A stretch of DNA of 64,000 nt, from the NCBI GenBank assembly GCA_021234155.1, contig JAJEKV010000035.1, forward strand, positions 12,090,407 to 12,154,406, read 5' to 3'. A program made the position numbers and the translations under genes. Positions within the stretch are counted from its first letter, which is position 1; each line of letters begins with the position of its first letter. This DNA comes from Isoetes taiwanensis. Its lineage: Eukaryota; Streptophyta; Lycopodiopsida; Isoetales; Isoetaceae. Of this stretch, positions 9,536 to 20,600 are shown one piece after another. Under the pieces are notes generated by a model. That model was not told the DNA's origin, searched no databases, and worked only from the letters and a program-made list of their open reading frames with translations.

Positions 9536-11140
9536 CTAATTATGTACATGTACAGTTGAATTGGTAATCAATTCCGGAGACAAACGAGGAGTGGGAATGA
9601 GCACTAATGGACTTGCTCGAAATGCATTTAGCCCAAAAGTTTCATCCATGTCCAAGGTTTGGGGTTTTTGGCCTCCAGGCAAAGCCCAATTGAAGCTTTG
9701 AACAAATCGTGCAAGGAAAATCTGCACCATTAGCAATCCCAATGGCATAGCTGGGCACATTCGCCTCCCAGAACCAAATGGAATAAGCTCAAAATCTCGA
9801 CCCTTCATGTCTCTAGGGTCATTAATGAAACGTTCAGGCTTGAATTCAGTTGCATCTTCCCACGCGTTAGGATCCCTTCCAATGGCATAGGCATTCACCA
9901 TCAAGCGAGTGCCCTTTGGTATCTCAAATCCGGCCACCTTGCAATCTTGCGTGGACTCGTGAGGAATCAACAATGGTCCGGGAGGATGCAACCGAAATGT
10001 TTCTTTGACCACTGCTTGTAAGTAGACTAGGTTTGGGATGTCATCTTCCACTACAACGCGGTCTTTACCAACCACTCCATCTATCTCCTGTTGCAGCTTC
10101 TCCATGATTTCGGGAGACCTCACAAGCTCGGATAAAGCCCATTGCACAGTGACAGGGCTCGTGTCACTCCCTCCACTTAGAATATCCTGCAAATAATAGG
10201 GTGAGAAACATTTTGTAATAAAACATAAAAGTTTAAGGGCATGTAAATAGACTTTGAATGAAAAACTTACGAGAATGACAGCCTTGACATGTTTGCGGCT
10301 GAGCTCCTCTTTAGACAAGAGAATCTCAAGTAGGTTGGAAGGCTTTGCAGAATCCCTATTAGGTGATCTTTCGGCAATATGTTCGTCAATTATTGCTTCG
10401 AGAAAACGGTCCATGCTCTTATGGCTAGCTTTCATTCTTCGTTCATAGCCTTGAACATCTAGCCAAGCAAGTGCAGGAAACAAATCACCCAAGTTTTGGG
10501 CACCGAATAAAAAGAATTCCTCACGGATCAACTGGTGGAAACTCTTGGCACGAGCAGCATCGCATCCCTCCCCAAGGAACCTCTTTCCAAAAGCCATTCT
10601 AGTCACAAAATTGGTCGATAGTGTACATAGCCTTGCGCCCAGGTCTACCGGTCTTCCAGCATTGCTCTCTTCCAATATAGAACTTAGAGCCCAAGTAATT
10701 TCTTCCTTTCTTAGCTGTTGGCTTTCTTGTAGCCGCTTTTGGGTGAAAAGTTCGAGAGTGCAAAGCTTCCTTGTCAGCCTCCAATGCTCTCCATATTCCA
10801 CAAAACCCATGGTTAGAGGGCCAAAACCCATGATCCGGGCAGCTGCCGTGTTGGGCCTCGAAGCAAATGCAAGGTCTTGAGTCTTGAGAAAGTGCATCGC
10901 CATTTCTTTTGAAGATACCACAACAGCATTGATTCTCCCTAGCCTAAGGGACATGAGCGGGCCATGCAGTTTGGCAAGGCGAGCTAGGGCTTGATGAGGC
11001 AGAGCTCCAAGTAAATGAAGGTGGCCGAGAATCGGAAGTCCCTTTGGAGATGGAGGCATCTTTGAATGACGCCTTCTCTTACCAAATAGATATATGCATG
11101 CAAGAAGGAAAGTAAGTGCAAAAGGATAATGCAACTCCAT
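9536..11140 (-). CDS. cytochrome P450, CYP71 clan, intact copy B
   Basis: Haem-thiolate mono-oxygenase of the plant A-type group, expected on the ER membrane with an N-terminal anchor. Exon 1 is 10271-11140 and exon 2 is 9536-10186, joined by an 84-bp GT-AG intron; the product is 506 aa. The start is MELHYPFALTFLLACIYLF, a hydrophobic anchor followed by basic GKRRRHSK and the hinge PPSPKGLPILGH. The ATG at 11236 overlaps the TATA box and is rejected. Landmarks are the I-helix SGGSDTS, KETFRLHP (ExxR), FKPERF, and the haem loop PFGSGRRMCPAMPLG with its Cys ligand. The residue pair after the Cys is PA, where most plant enzymes have PG. The intron is a multiple of three with no in-frame stop, so intron retention would add 28 residues. 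The substrate cannot be read from the sequence. Confidence 0.9.
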   Translation of the reverse strand: MELHYPFALTFLLACIYLFGKRRRHSKMPPSPKGLPILGHLHLLGALPHQALARLAKLHGPLMSLRLGRINAVVVSSKEMAMHFLKTQDLAFASRPNTAAARIMGFGPLTMGFVEYGEHWRLTRKLCTLELFTQKRLQESQQLRKEEITWALSSILEESNAGRPVDLGARLCTLSTNFVTRMAFGKRFLGEGCDAARAKSFHQLIREEFFLFGAQNLGDLFPALAWLDVQGYERRMKASHKSMDRFLEAIIDEHIAERSPNRDSAKPSNLLEILLSKEELSRKHVKAVILVSFSFKVYLHALKLLCFITKCFSPYYLQDILSGGSDTSPVTVQWALSELVRSPEIMEKLQQEIDGVVGKDRVVVEDDIPNLVYLQAVVKETFRLHPPGPLLIPHESTQDCKVAGFEIPKGTRLMVNAYAIGRDPNAWEDATEFKPERFINDPRDMKGRDFELIPFGSGRRMCPAMPLGLLMVQIFLARFVQSFNWALPGGQKPQTLDMDETFGLNAFRASPLVLIPTPRLSPELITNSTVHVHN

Positions 11141-11235
11141 GATATTAAGAGGTGTTTTCTGTGTGTAATGTATGCGCAGATGCAGATGCAGATATATGCA
11201 GATATTTGATAGCCATACAATTGCATCAACAAGCA

Positions 11236-11243
11236 TATTTATA
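11236..11243 (-). promoter_or_regulatory. TATA box of P450 copy B
   Basis: TATAAATA on the minus strand, about 95 bp upstream of the ATG at 11140. It is conserved at the same place in copy A. Confidence 0.6.
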
Positions 11244-12165
11244 GGTGTGGGAATGGAACTTTGAAATGGTCAGGAAATATGCGCACGCATTTAGCATGTC
11301 CAAAATATAGCATGCCGATGTTGAATTTAATTTTAACATGGGGTTCCTGTGATATAACAACTATGTCCAATATAGACTATAAATCTCTTGGTTACTAATT
11401 TCGTGGGTAGTTTAACTAACGTATTATATTAGGACCATTGTTCTTAAGAAAAAACCAAGAACTTTCTAAGAGTTTTACATTGATTGTGCTCCTTCTTTTC
11501 TAGCCCCAAACGTCCACATCAGATTTTGAGAGCATATAGCCAGATGCTTTCTCTGTACATATATGTACATCCGTTGTGTACATATAGCCAGATGCTTTTT
11601 CTGTTTCGCTATGAATTTCTGCCCTTTTTTTTTAATCTGTTTTAAGAAGCTTCAAAAGCGTACTGTCTTCAAAAGCGTACTGTCTGTGTTCAATCATTGG
11701 TAGTAGAAAAGGTACCAGGCTGCTTCTTCCGTCAAAGCAGCTGCTTCTTTATTTCAGGCTCATTTGCAGACTCATTTGCAGACTAAAACACAGTGAAATT
11801 ACAGCCAAAAAAGAATAAGCTATGGATATTGAAGCTTCAGGAGCCCATTTCCCCAAAGCAAGGCTGATTCATGTTGCTACCATCTCTGAAATCGTGGCCG
11901 GAGGATTTGTCTTCATAATCTGAGTTTGGCTTTGAAAAGAAATACCAACCCAATTCAACCAAGCTATCTACACTTACAGATATTGAAACCAATGCTGCAT
12001 CATTTCATTAAACTCTACAATCCTTTTGCCAAGGAAATCCCAAAATGACGCCCTGCCTGGCCCCCGATTTCGTATTTTCCACTGCACCACGTGGTCTTGT
12101 ATTTTGATATGAGAGATATAACGCCCTGACCGAGGGTATTGTTGGAAAAAAAAAAATAGAGGGCC

Positions 12166-12173
12166 ATTTTCTG
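12166..12173. repeat. 8-bp target site duplication, left
   Basis: ATTTTCTG, directly abutting the first C of the transposon at 12174. The same 8 bases follow its last G at 16661-16668. Unit A has ATTTTGTG here, once, at about 3400, which is the empty site. Confidence 0.9.
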
Positions 12174-12217
12174 CCCGGGGATTTCACCTAGGCACATGGG
12201 GATACCTCATGTGCGTG
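12174..12217. repeat. left terminal inverted repeat
   Basis: Positions 1-15 (CCCGGGGATTTCACC) and 35-44 (CATGTGCGTG) match the right end in inverted form at the same distances from the terminus. Positions 16-34 do not match. Confidence 0.85.
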
Positions 12218-13568
12218 CAAGGGGTCACCAGAAAACCCCTTGTATACGACTTTTGGAGGTCGAAAACCCCTACATACGTAAATAGGAAAATCCAGTTTCC
12301 CTGCCCCCTACCGTAGATATACGCCCGGACTATGTTACTTTTTACATACCCCTACCCGATCTTGTACTTGAGTTTGTGCCGTAGCCTTATTCAGAGAAAA
12401 AATGGTTTGTAGAAGGGAAAAAATTTCACAATGTGTTTAATAGACATTTCTCGCATCTTCATTCTCGGTCTAAACTGGTCTCGTTGGTTAATACTCTATT
12501 GCATCTATCTCTTTGAATAAAAATGAACATTGCCGGGATCATTGTAGTTGTAAGAATGTATAGGGTTGTAGACGGGGTTGTAGAATGCATATGGGTTTAG
12601 GAATGTCTAAACTATTTGAAGGCTAAACTAGTGGATTGTTTTCAAATTGTAGTTTAGTGGTAAAGTACTAGGGATACTTCAAGCTTGAAAACATGGTGCA
12701 TATGGGTTTAAAAATGTCTAAATGGATTATGGAATAAGGAAGGTTAATATGGAATGGAATTTGTGCACGTTAGGAAGCATGCAAAATGTTATCATTCCTA
12801 AAGAGGATATCATGCATGGCACCTCGATCTTGCATTTCCTCATGGATTCCCTAGTTTAAGGTTGCATGCACCACTACATATTTACAAACGGGGCACTAGA
12901 ACAACGCATGGGGCATTCTAAATATCTAACGGTCTCGAACATCACCCTTGATGCATCAATCCCATTGATGCAAGCTTCCTTCAAATATTTTTATAAGTTG
13001 CTAACGTTAAGCGTGACATTAGTATCTTAAGATCCTAACTTGAAGTTCCAAATAGTTTCTAAGGTTTCAAATTTGTTTCCTTGATTGGACTCTATCTTCA
13101 ATTCCCATTTCAGTCTTTTCATAACACTCTTGTTGATTTTAGAACAAGATACTCACATGCAAGATTGTATATTTTGGTATTCTTTCAAAAAGCAATGAGC
13201 TTATTGTTCATGACTGCATTAAATGTTGAGTTATGAGTTAAAATAGAGAAAGTCTACGTTAAACTAGTATTTTGTCTAAATACTAGTTTTGGTTAACAAC
13301 TGTATAAGAGTCAAAGACACCTGCCTTCCATATGTCAGTTCTCTAAATCTATCAGATATCAAGGCTCACATATGGAGATTCTTAAACTTAAAGATACTGA
13401 CCCAACAACAATGCAGCGGAAGAGCAAATGTTGATTGTAGTTACATTTTGAAATATTGTTACAAATAAATGCAGGCAACCCTCATTGGCATTTCTTTCTT
13501 TCTGTGTCCGCTCATGATAAGCATCCACAATGTCCTGATGTTCCATGTGAATCCAACCAAAGAACTGC
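12218..13568. other. transposon interior, AT-rich, no gene recognised
   Basis: No frame longer than about 60 codons with family similarity. It could be old host sequence, degraded transposon sequence, or both. Confidence 0.4.
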
Positions 13569-13945
13569 TTTATTTAGATGCAGTCACAACTTGCATCTTC
13601 TCCAGTTTCTGTTCTGAGTTCTACAACAGGTTCAGCTTTAGGTTGCACATCTAATCTAGCTCCAGATTCTGCTTCAAAGTTTGCCATAGATTTTGGACCT
13701 CTCTGTTCTTCTCTAGTTTCTATTCTAAATTTTGCAAAAGGGTCTACTTTAGATTCTGCATCTAGTCCTGCTCCAGTTTTTGCACTTGGCTATGCTCTGA
13801 TTACTTCTTGGACTTCTGCAGTAGGTTCTGCAACAGTTTGCACTCCTTTTTCAGCAACAGTTTGTACTCCATTTTCAACCAACCACTCCAAATTTAACAG
13901 ATTCTTCTATAGCCTTTGTCCTAGGTTCTAATCTACACAAGTGGA
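13569..13945 (-). repeat. degenerate low-complexity, repeat-coded stretch in the transposon
   Basis: On the minus strand this region reads as many short variants of units such as GAAGCAGAATCTGGAGC and GTTGCAGAACCTACTGC, which would encode Ala/Glu/Pro/Val-rich repeats (for example AEPVVE and EAESGA). It lies downstream of the ethylene-receptor fragment on the same strand and may be part of the captured transcript unit. A stop-free frame also exists on the plus strand (13578-13931) but is Ser/Thr/Ala-rich and probably a shadow. Confidence 0.4.
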
Positions 13946-14069
13946 TTGTGCTTAAGCGCCTAGTTTAACTTCTACACCAGAGTTTGCTCCACTTTTTGTC
14001 ACAGGCTGCGCTTTAATTTCTGCTCCCCTCTGCCTCAGCAGATTGTGCTTCTCTTGGTCCTCCCAATGC

Positions 14070-15400
14070 CTATTCTCTAAATCCCTCAGGAGAACCAGGT
14101 CCTACAGCAGCTCTTGGTCTTGGCGTAGTTACGCTGCATGCATCCTCTGGGATAACTAAAAGAACAATAAAGAACTTGCAGGTTGTACTCGTGCCAATGC
14201 CTTCACTCTCCAGAGATATCTTGCCTCTCATCAACTGACAATTAATGAATAAGTCAGCTTTAGCAGGATACAAAATTAATAGCTCAGATACTGACAAGCA
14301 TTACCTCAACAAATTTTAGTGAGATTGCAAGACCCAAATCAGTACCACCAAAATTACGAGTCATGCTGCTATCTGCTTGCACGAACTTTTTAAACAGGCG
14401 AGGTATGTCAGATGCCTTAATGCCAATGCCATTATCTTTATCTTCAAAATATATATAATGTTTTTCAATTTTCTGCTCTCCAAGTGAACTAGGGTCATCT
14501 TCCAAGTCTTCAGCCTTTTTCGAACTGACTGTGATGGTTACACTTCCTTAGTGAATTTAATAGCATTACCAACCTGCAAATGCTAGCTTCTTTCACTTTC
14601 ACATCAATGTTTGAATTAATCAATACTGCAAAACCTATATACATACCACGTTTAGTATTCTGTAGAAGATGATTGCTGTCCCCAATGACATTAAAAGGAA
14701 GTGCGCTTTGGCAATTCATAGATATTGACAAAACCTTAGAATTTGCCATTGGTATGCCAAGTCTCTCAGCTTGCTTGAGAAGGTCAGGGAGAACAAATAG
14801 ATGGATTTGTTGCTTCTTCCACTACAGCTGCATGTGAAAGGGCAACAACGACCTGCAAAATGTACATTCCTAGTGGATTGCTAGACATGCAAGAAATTCA
14901 GATATCAATTGATGAATTTTAATAAGCCGCAAATATGTGAATGATAAAAATATGTCTGGTTGAAAAAAGGTTTAAAACGTGTGCTTCCTGTTACAACTAT
15001 CAAAATATGCACTACTGGAAACATGGTTATCTTGAAGTTCAACAATCAGATAAAACTACGAAGTACATTTTTATTATGTAACATGTGCCAAGCCAAAGCT
15101 TTTGTCCCAGAAATCACAGAAACAACATCTGAACCATGCCAAGCATTTATTCTTGACAAAAGCCAAAAGTTTGATCTTTAAAAGGGGATCAACATTTACC
15201 TGGTCAGTAACATTATTAATCACCTCAAGATCATGTGTAGAGAGAGGCTTCGCTGAACCTTTAGGCAACGCAGGCAACATAATTCCAAAACTTTCTGCAT
15301 CTATATTGTTATCTTCGACGGTAAGGATTGGAAGCCATACAACTGCAATCCTGCCAGTTTGAGATTTCCCTAAGATTGTGTCTCGGTTGAGCGTAGTTGC
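14070..15400 (-). pseudogene. captured ethylene-receptor (ETR/ERS-type) gene fragment
   Basis: Minus-strand exons of the cytosolic part of a plant ethylene receptor. In gene order they are: the GAF-domain end (about 15370-15200; GIMLPALPKGSAKPLSTHDL then LEVINNVTDQV); a segment reading VVVALSHAAVVEEAT (about 14860); a kinase segment LPFNVIGDSNHLLQ (about 14680); VGNAIKFTK (about 14560); the HATPase G-box region with DNGIGIKASDIPRLFKKFVQ and GGTDLGLAIS (14305-14500); and, after a clean 70-bp GT-AG intron (14235-14304), MRGKISLESEGIG. The dimerisation and His phospho-acceptor region and the whole N-terminal ethylene-binding membrane part are missing. A one-base loss after IKFTK and other shifts break the frame. 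Introns are kept, so it was captured as DNA, not as a retrocopy. Confidence 0.82.
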
Positions 15401-16540
15401 GTCTGTCACACTCTGACTCTTTCCATCTATACTTGCAGATCTTCCAGGGCTTGTTATGCTAGCAGGGCTAGTTACGCTACCAAGGCTTGCTACGCTACCT
15501 GGGCTGGGAGTTGCTGCACTACCTGAACTATCCAAACTTGTTTCTGTAATAATCTCATTTAGATCTGGAATGACCTTTGCAGTAAGGCTGCGTAGAACCT
15601 GAGTATACAAGTAGGAGATATACTTCGTCAAGACCTTTCCTTATTCAAATAATTGATTACCATGGAAATACAGATATTTAGCTTACCCTTCTAATAACGA
15701 TTCCTCAGAGCCAGTCACTCCACTGGAATTCTGCGATATTGTGAATAGCAAATTTTAGTAATCTTATTTTTTGGGTATATTGTGAAGTTTGTAAAACCTT
15801 ACCACATGATTTTCCATTTCCAGACTCTTGTTACTGATTTGCCCATGAAGAACTTCCTTCAAAAACCTGCACAAAAGTTACAATGCATTTGTATGGCCCT
15901 TAAAATGCAAGCAGTCCAGAAGCAAAAACATCAGAAGCCAAGGCCTTGAAAGTCATAAGCTGTAAATAAACAAAAGCTAAACATGTATAAGAAAGGTTAT
16001 GAGAGAACAGCTATGAGTTGTAAAGAAAGGTAAAAAAAATTTGAAAAAACGAACATCTGGAGCTTACGAAAATTCAAAGCCAAGACGAAATGCTTTTTAA
16101 GAAAAGTCATTTGTGCCAAACAACACAAAATCCATGTTCAGAAGAAATACAATGGCAGATCAGAAAATCGTAGATCCAAATAAAAATATTACCAAATCGT
16201 CATGGTTTCTGGAATCCAGAAAAGCAAATACTCTGGTGGCCTTTGCTCCAAAAGTAATCTTCTAACGTCAAAATGCTGATCTCTTCATGCAAAAAAAATA
16301 AAAAGCAAGCATGTTAGAGTGCCACCAATTTCAGAGAAGAGGGTTAAACCAAAGACTCCGTCCAGCAAAACTTGAACTGGAAAAGCTTTGCTTCCAAATA
16401 TCAAGAAATACTGAAACTCGGCATATACAAGCTAATACAAACTCTTCATATGTATCGCACCTTGGATCTTCAAGAGTAATCCCTAACGTATGATACGGGA
16501 TTGGAGGTTCCCGCCCATCTCCCCCTTCTCGACCAACTAC
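15401..16540 (-). other. transposon interior with further exon-like pieces of unknown origin
   Basis: Minus-strand segments look like exons with splice signals: one about 15810-15870 (encoding FLKEVLHGQISNKSLEMENHV before a GTAAGG donor), one about 15690-15735 (NSSGVTGSEESLLEG before GTAAGC), and a Ser/Pro-rich stretch at 15400-15600 with repeated TSPGS-like units that runs into the receptor GAF segment. I do not recognise them. They may be 5' exons from a second gene, which would make the cargo a chimera. Confidence 0.4.
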
Positions 16541-16616
16541 GGCTCCATGGTGCTAAGCCCGTATTTTGCTTCGTCCGTATACGGACGGTTTGAAAAAAAA
16601 AAACCCCATAACCAGT

Positions 16617-16660
16617 CACGCACATGCTTTATACGGGTATAATATGGTGAAATCCCCGGG
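16617..16660. repeat. right terminal inverted repeat
   Basis: Inverted partner of 12174-12217. It ends GGTGAAATCCCCGGG at 16660 and is followed at once by the second ATTTTCTG duplication (16661-16668). Confidence 0.85.
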
Positions 16661-17607
16661 ATTTTCTGTATGGCCCAAATGTCCAGGGCGGAGGCCTGAG
16701 ACATTTTGGCCATACACAAAATGGCCCAAAATATTTTTTGCATAATACCCAAGGGATCAGTTGCTTATCCGCCTTAAAAACGTGATCCCTGCATTTATCT
16801 CAGAACTGGCGAAGGATGCAGACTCTGCAGCAACTGCGTCTCTTGTTTCCGCCACAACAGCTTGGCGATGGCATAACATCCTAGGTTCTTATGCACTCAG
16901 ATGCATAACATTTGGGCCACAATGTGTTATAGCTGATAACAGACTTTCATCCAATAGCTGAGATCTGATCTCAGCCTATAAACGCGACGATACGTTGTTA
17001 AGGAACAGGATATTTTAATTGTTCAACGTGGTACTTTTTCATAAAAATCACCTATTTAATCTCACGGCATATGCCTACTTTTGGTGTTTGCTCTAATTAC
17101 TACATTGTTTCTATGTATTATTGTGGTTGTGTTATATCCGACCTGCATCTAGAAGTATGGGCCGACCCTAACATTTCTCCTTACCAACTTGGCGTCAGTT
17201 CTAAACCCGAGTATTATGGAGGACATTGCAGAATAAAAATTTTCAATTCAAATTGTAACAAAAAAAAGGATGTAGTTGAAAATGCCTAAATTTTTGTCCC
17301 ACTGTTTCATAAAAAAAACAACAGAATAGTAAAGCGAGTTAAGCACAAAGTTTCTCTCTTGCCTCAAATGGCAATGCGCCAGGGTGCTCTGTTAGCGTCA
17401 TTTTGGATGGAAAAGGATAAATATATATACATACCCAAAATTTTATAGACCTTATTGTGATCATTGACATGCATTGGGCTAATATGATGTGAAAATGTGG
17501 GTGTCAATATTGAAAAGGAAGTGGTTGTATTTTATGTAGCTTAATTGTGTGATTCACCAACATTGCCATTCTAGGGGAATCGTGGTTATTTCTTTAGGTT
17601 ACGTAAT
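16661..17607. repeat. segmental duplication, unit B, right part
   Basis: Continuation of unit B after the transposon; copy of about 3400-4405. It contains the right half of the palindrome found at 3395-3465, whose left arm received the insertion. No gene recognised. Confidence 0.85.
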
Positions 17608-20600
17608 TGCTTTAGATATATAAGGCAATTTTTCCTTCTGAAAAAGTGTGAGCACTCTAAATATGAGGGCACGACATGCAAGGCCACTATGAAGATTTGG
17701 AGGCTAGCTTCTTTTCATTTTACCCACCCTAGCAATCTTCAATCTTTATATATCGCAAACTTTCTCAACACTTCTTTATTTTTGAATTTTTCTCTCTCCA
17801 TATCTTTGTTCATAGCGCAGTACAGATTTACATTATGAACTTTATGTGCTCTGTAGACACTATCTTGAAAAAAGTCTTAAAAGTTTTGATTAATTTTAAT
17901 TCAAGAGGAGAGGAGGAATTTAAATTTTGAGATAGAGCTCATAAATTGCTTATGAAGCTATGTTCAAAGGTGGTAAAGGAAAAATTACAAAAATTTGCTA
18001 AATGCTTCATTAAAGTAAATTAGGGGTCAATATGTCTCCATGTCTATACTCACAATTGATTATAGGAGGAGTGTCATTCATAGGGTGAATTGCATTGCTA
18101 AAAAATTTGGATAGTGGTGCCTTGTGCAAAAGTTGGTAGAGACTTGTGAGGCTCGCCAAGATTAGAAGCTGTAAATGTGTAGAATAAATTCTGTTATTTC
18201 TTAAACCCTAGGGTCTTGAAAGCACTTTGAAGGAGCAGTCAGTCCTCTATGCATTTTATGTGATTGTCTCATGTTGATAAACAACTTAGTGTATCGACAT
18301 TTAAGCCCTCGCAATTGAGTAGCTAATTTGAGTTGCTCTTATCCATCTTTGAATATACCCTCATATTGCAAATTTATGTAGCCCTTATCCATCTTTAAAT
18401 ATACTCTCAGATTGGAAATCTATTTTTGAAAGCAAAAAATTAGAACAAGGTGCTGCGCACGGAGGGTTGCCCTCCATGGCCGGAGAGTGAAGTGGCTTAA
18501 GTTGTAGTTGTAGACAATAGAGTGTTTGAATCGAAATTGCTATTTTAAGACATTGACATTTTGTGAAGGTGATGGTACGCATTTGCATTACTAAGTTCTG
18601 CTTAGGTGTTGAGGTGTTGTTGGAGTAGGATGTAGTTGGACATATGGACTTTGGGATTTGAGCGCAAGGTATTGGTGTTTGGTGCTTGGTATGGAACTAG
18701 GATGGCAGAAGCATAAGGAGGAGAAGTGTAATAAAGGAGAGAACTCAACGAGTTGTAGGGCTAGGCCAACAGAGGCTCCTAAATAACCATAATATAGCCC
18801 ACCTCCTATTGAAAAAGAAACCATGGCCACATGATCTTTGAGATGAAACCTTGCTATTAAAAAATGCAGCTCCTTATGTAGGTTATTAGACGCATCTATT
18901 CTACATCTTTAACTTTTTCCCATGGTGTTCTATATAATTTATGACATGGGTGAAGCTTTTGATCAAAGTGTATTCGACAATGTTTAGTAGGTATATTTTG
19001 TCTTTCAAATTCATGCATGTATATTTGTTCATTGGTGACACTTAGGTCTGGTTCTATTGATATTCGTTTTATTGTCTAAACCTCCGGTTTTTGTAAAGTT
19101 TCTTTACTACAAACATTTCCTACATGGCTTTGCACAGAATTGATGGAAAAACCTGGATTTTTATTTGCATATTAGGATTAGAATTCGGTCATGTTTGCAT
19201 CTTTTGTTTAAGCATCCATGACAACATGTTCGTGACATCCTCTTTATTTGCACTTGCACTTGCACTTGCACTCAGATAATAGAATTTCTTTCTCTCAGTT
19301 CATGTTCACTTTTTTAGTCACAAAATAAATTCATTATTGAGCAGAAAAAAGAAACTAATCCATGTACTTATTGACCAATTAATAATAACCAATTCATATG
19401 CACCATCATAAAGGTTAAAAGCATCAGACAACAAGCCAATCTTTGTGTGATATTTATTCCTATTAACAAAAAATAAAGCACTGAAAAGTTCTGATCTCTA
19501 GAAAGTCTCGAAGAGAACAACATTACTCTGAGATCAAGTTTAGCATATCCAAATTGTGGGAACCATTGAGTATACCAAAGATGGCCAAATAAGAAACCAT
19601 AGTTGAAGTATTTGGCTAACCTTGGGTTCTTATAGCAAGCAACATATGAAGTTGCAAAAACAAAAACTTGCAATGTATAAAAGGTAAGAAAGTCCCAAGG
19701 CTAAGGTTTCCACTTGTAATAGAGCTCCTAATCATCAAAAACACAAAAGCATTTTGGAAAAGCAAGATTGATTACTTTAAGCAACCAAAGTGTTAACCTT
19801 GGTAAGAGGGAAAGGATTAATAGGTAGGCAATAGTCATGCTTGGGTTTCACCCTTCAACAAAAAAACATTAAAAACAACTTCTTTATAAATCTAAAGTAA
19901 GAACAAAATACTTCAAAAAGTACATCCTCTAGAAATAAACGAATAAAATTTCCTGCAACAGTGATCTGCCAGACTCAGTTATACTGCAAAGAGGACCTGT
20001 TTAAGCTGGATACTTGAGAGTCCTGAGCATCTTGAGAAACAACTTCTTCAGCATCTATCTCGAATTTTACCAGGAGCACGGGTTAAGAGCTTTAATTAAA
20101 GAGCTATTAGACATAACCATTTTATATCAGACCGTGGATTACCAAATGGATCACCGTTTGCGTGCTTATCCATCAAAAAACACTACGGATCCATTTAACA
20201 TTTCACTCAAGCAATCTGAGAAAAACATTTCAGCTCACAGACCCACCAAATGCCAGACCCACCAATTCCTGCACCATTTAGATGTCCAAAGCGAATTTGA
20301 ATTCTGCCATTCAGTCTCGACCTTAAAAATAATAATAATAATATATAATAAGAAAATCCTCATGTTTTTTTGTGGGCGATCACATGGCGGAATCCTGCTT
20401 AGAAGTAACTACGTTTTGTATACAGAGCTCGAGAAGCCTCACCATTTATAAGTAATCACATAAGCTTAATCCATGACATGAGCAGTACAAGCCAAACACA
20501 TGACTTAATCAAACGATGCCACAAGTTATGTTCAAAGTTTCACAGCTATGTTACAACAGAAAGCAGCCATTGGAGCAGTATGAAATGGCCTGCCTTTCAT

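Larger units (their letters stand above)
9033..12173. repeat. segmental duplication, unit B, left part
   Basis: Copy of 278-about 3400, in the same orientation. It starts right after the MITE and runs to the insertion point of the 12174-16660 transposon. Unit B resumes at 16661. The P450 inside is intact, unlike that of unit A. Confidence 0.85.
12174..16660. mobile_element. TIR DNA transposon, 4487 bp, carrying host gene fragments
   Basis: The ends are inverted repeats. The outer 15 bases, CCCGGGGATTTCACC, are identical on both sides, and a second identical block, CATGTGCGTG, lies at terminal positions 35-44 on both sides, with an unmatched stretch between. The 8-bp duplication ATTTTCTG flanks it exactly. 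No transposase frame is seen, so it is non-autonomous. Its interior contains a minus-strand ethylene-receptor fragment with introns (about 14.07-15.4 kb) and further exon-like pieces. An 8-bp duplication fits the hAT superfamily or some Mutator-like elements; the TIR start CCCGGGG is not the textbook hAT CAGGG, so the superfamily is left open. Its structure is that of a Pack-type gene-capturing element. Confidence 0.9.

Noticed and set aside
11141-11236. Upstream Met at 11236 as start of P450 copy B
   Set aside because: It lies inside the conserved TATA box. The ATG at 11140 opens a standard membrane anchor.
13578-13931. Plus-strand Ser/Thr/Ala-rich frame inside the transposon
   Set aside because: It is low complexity, with no start context or homology. 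The minus strand reads as degenerate repeats instead.
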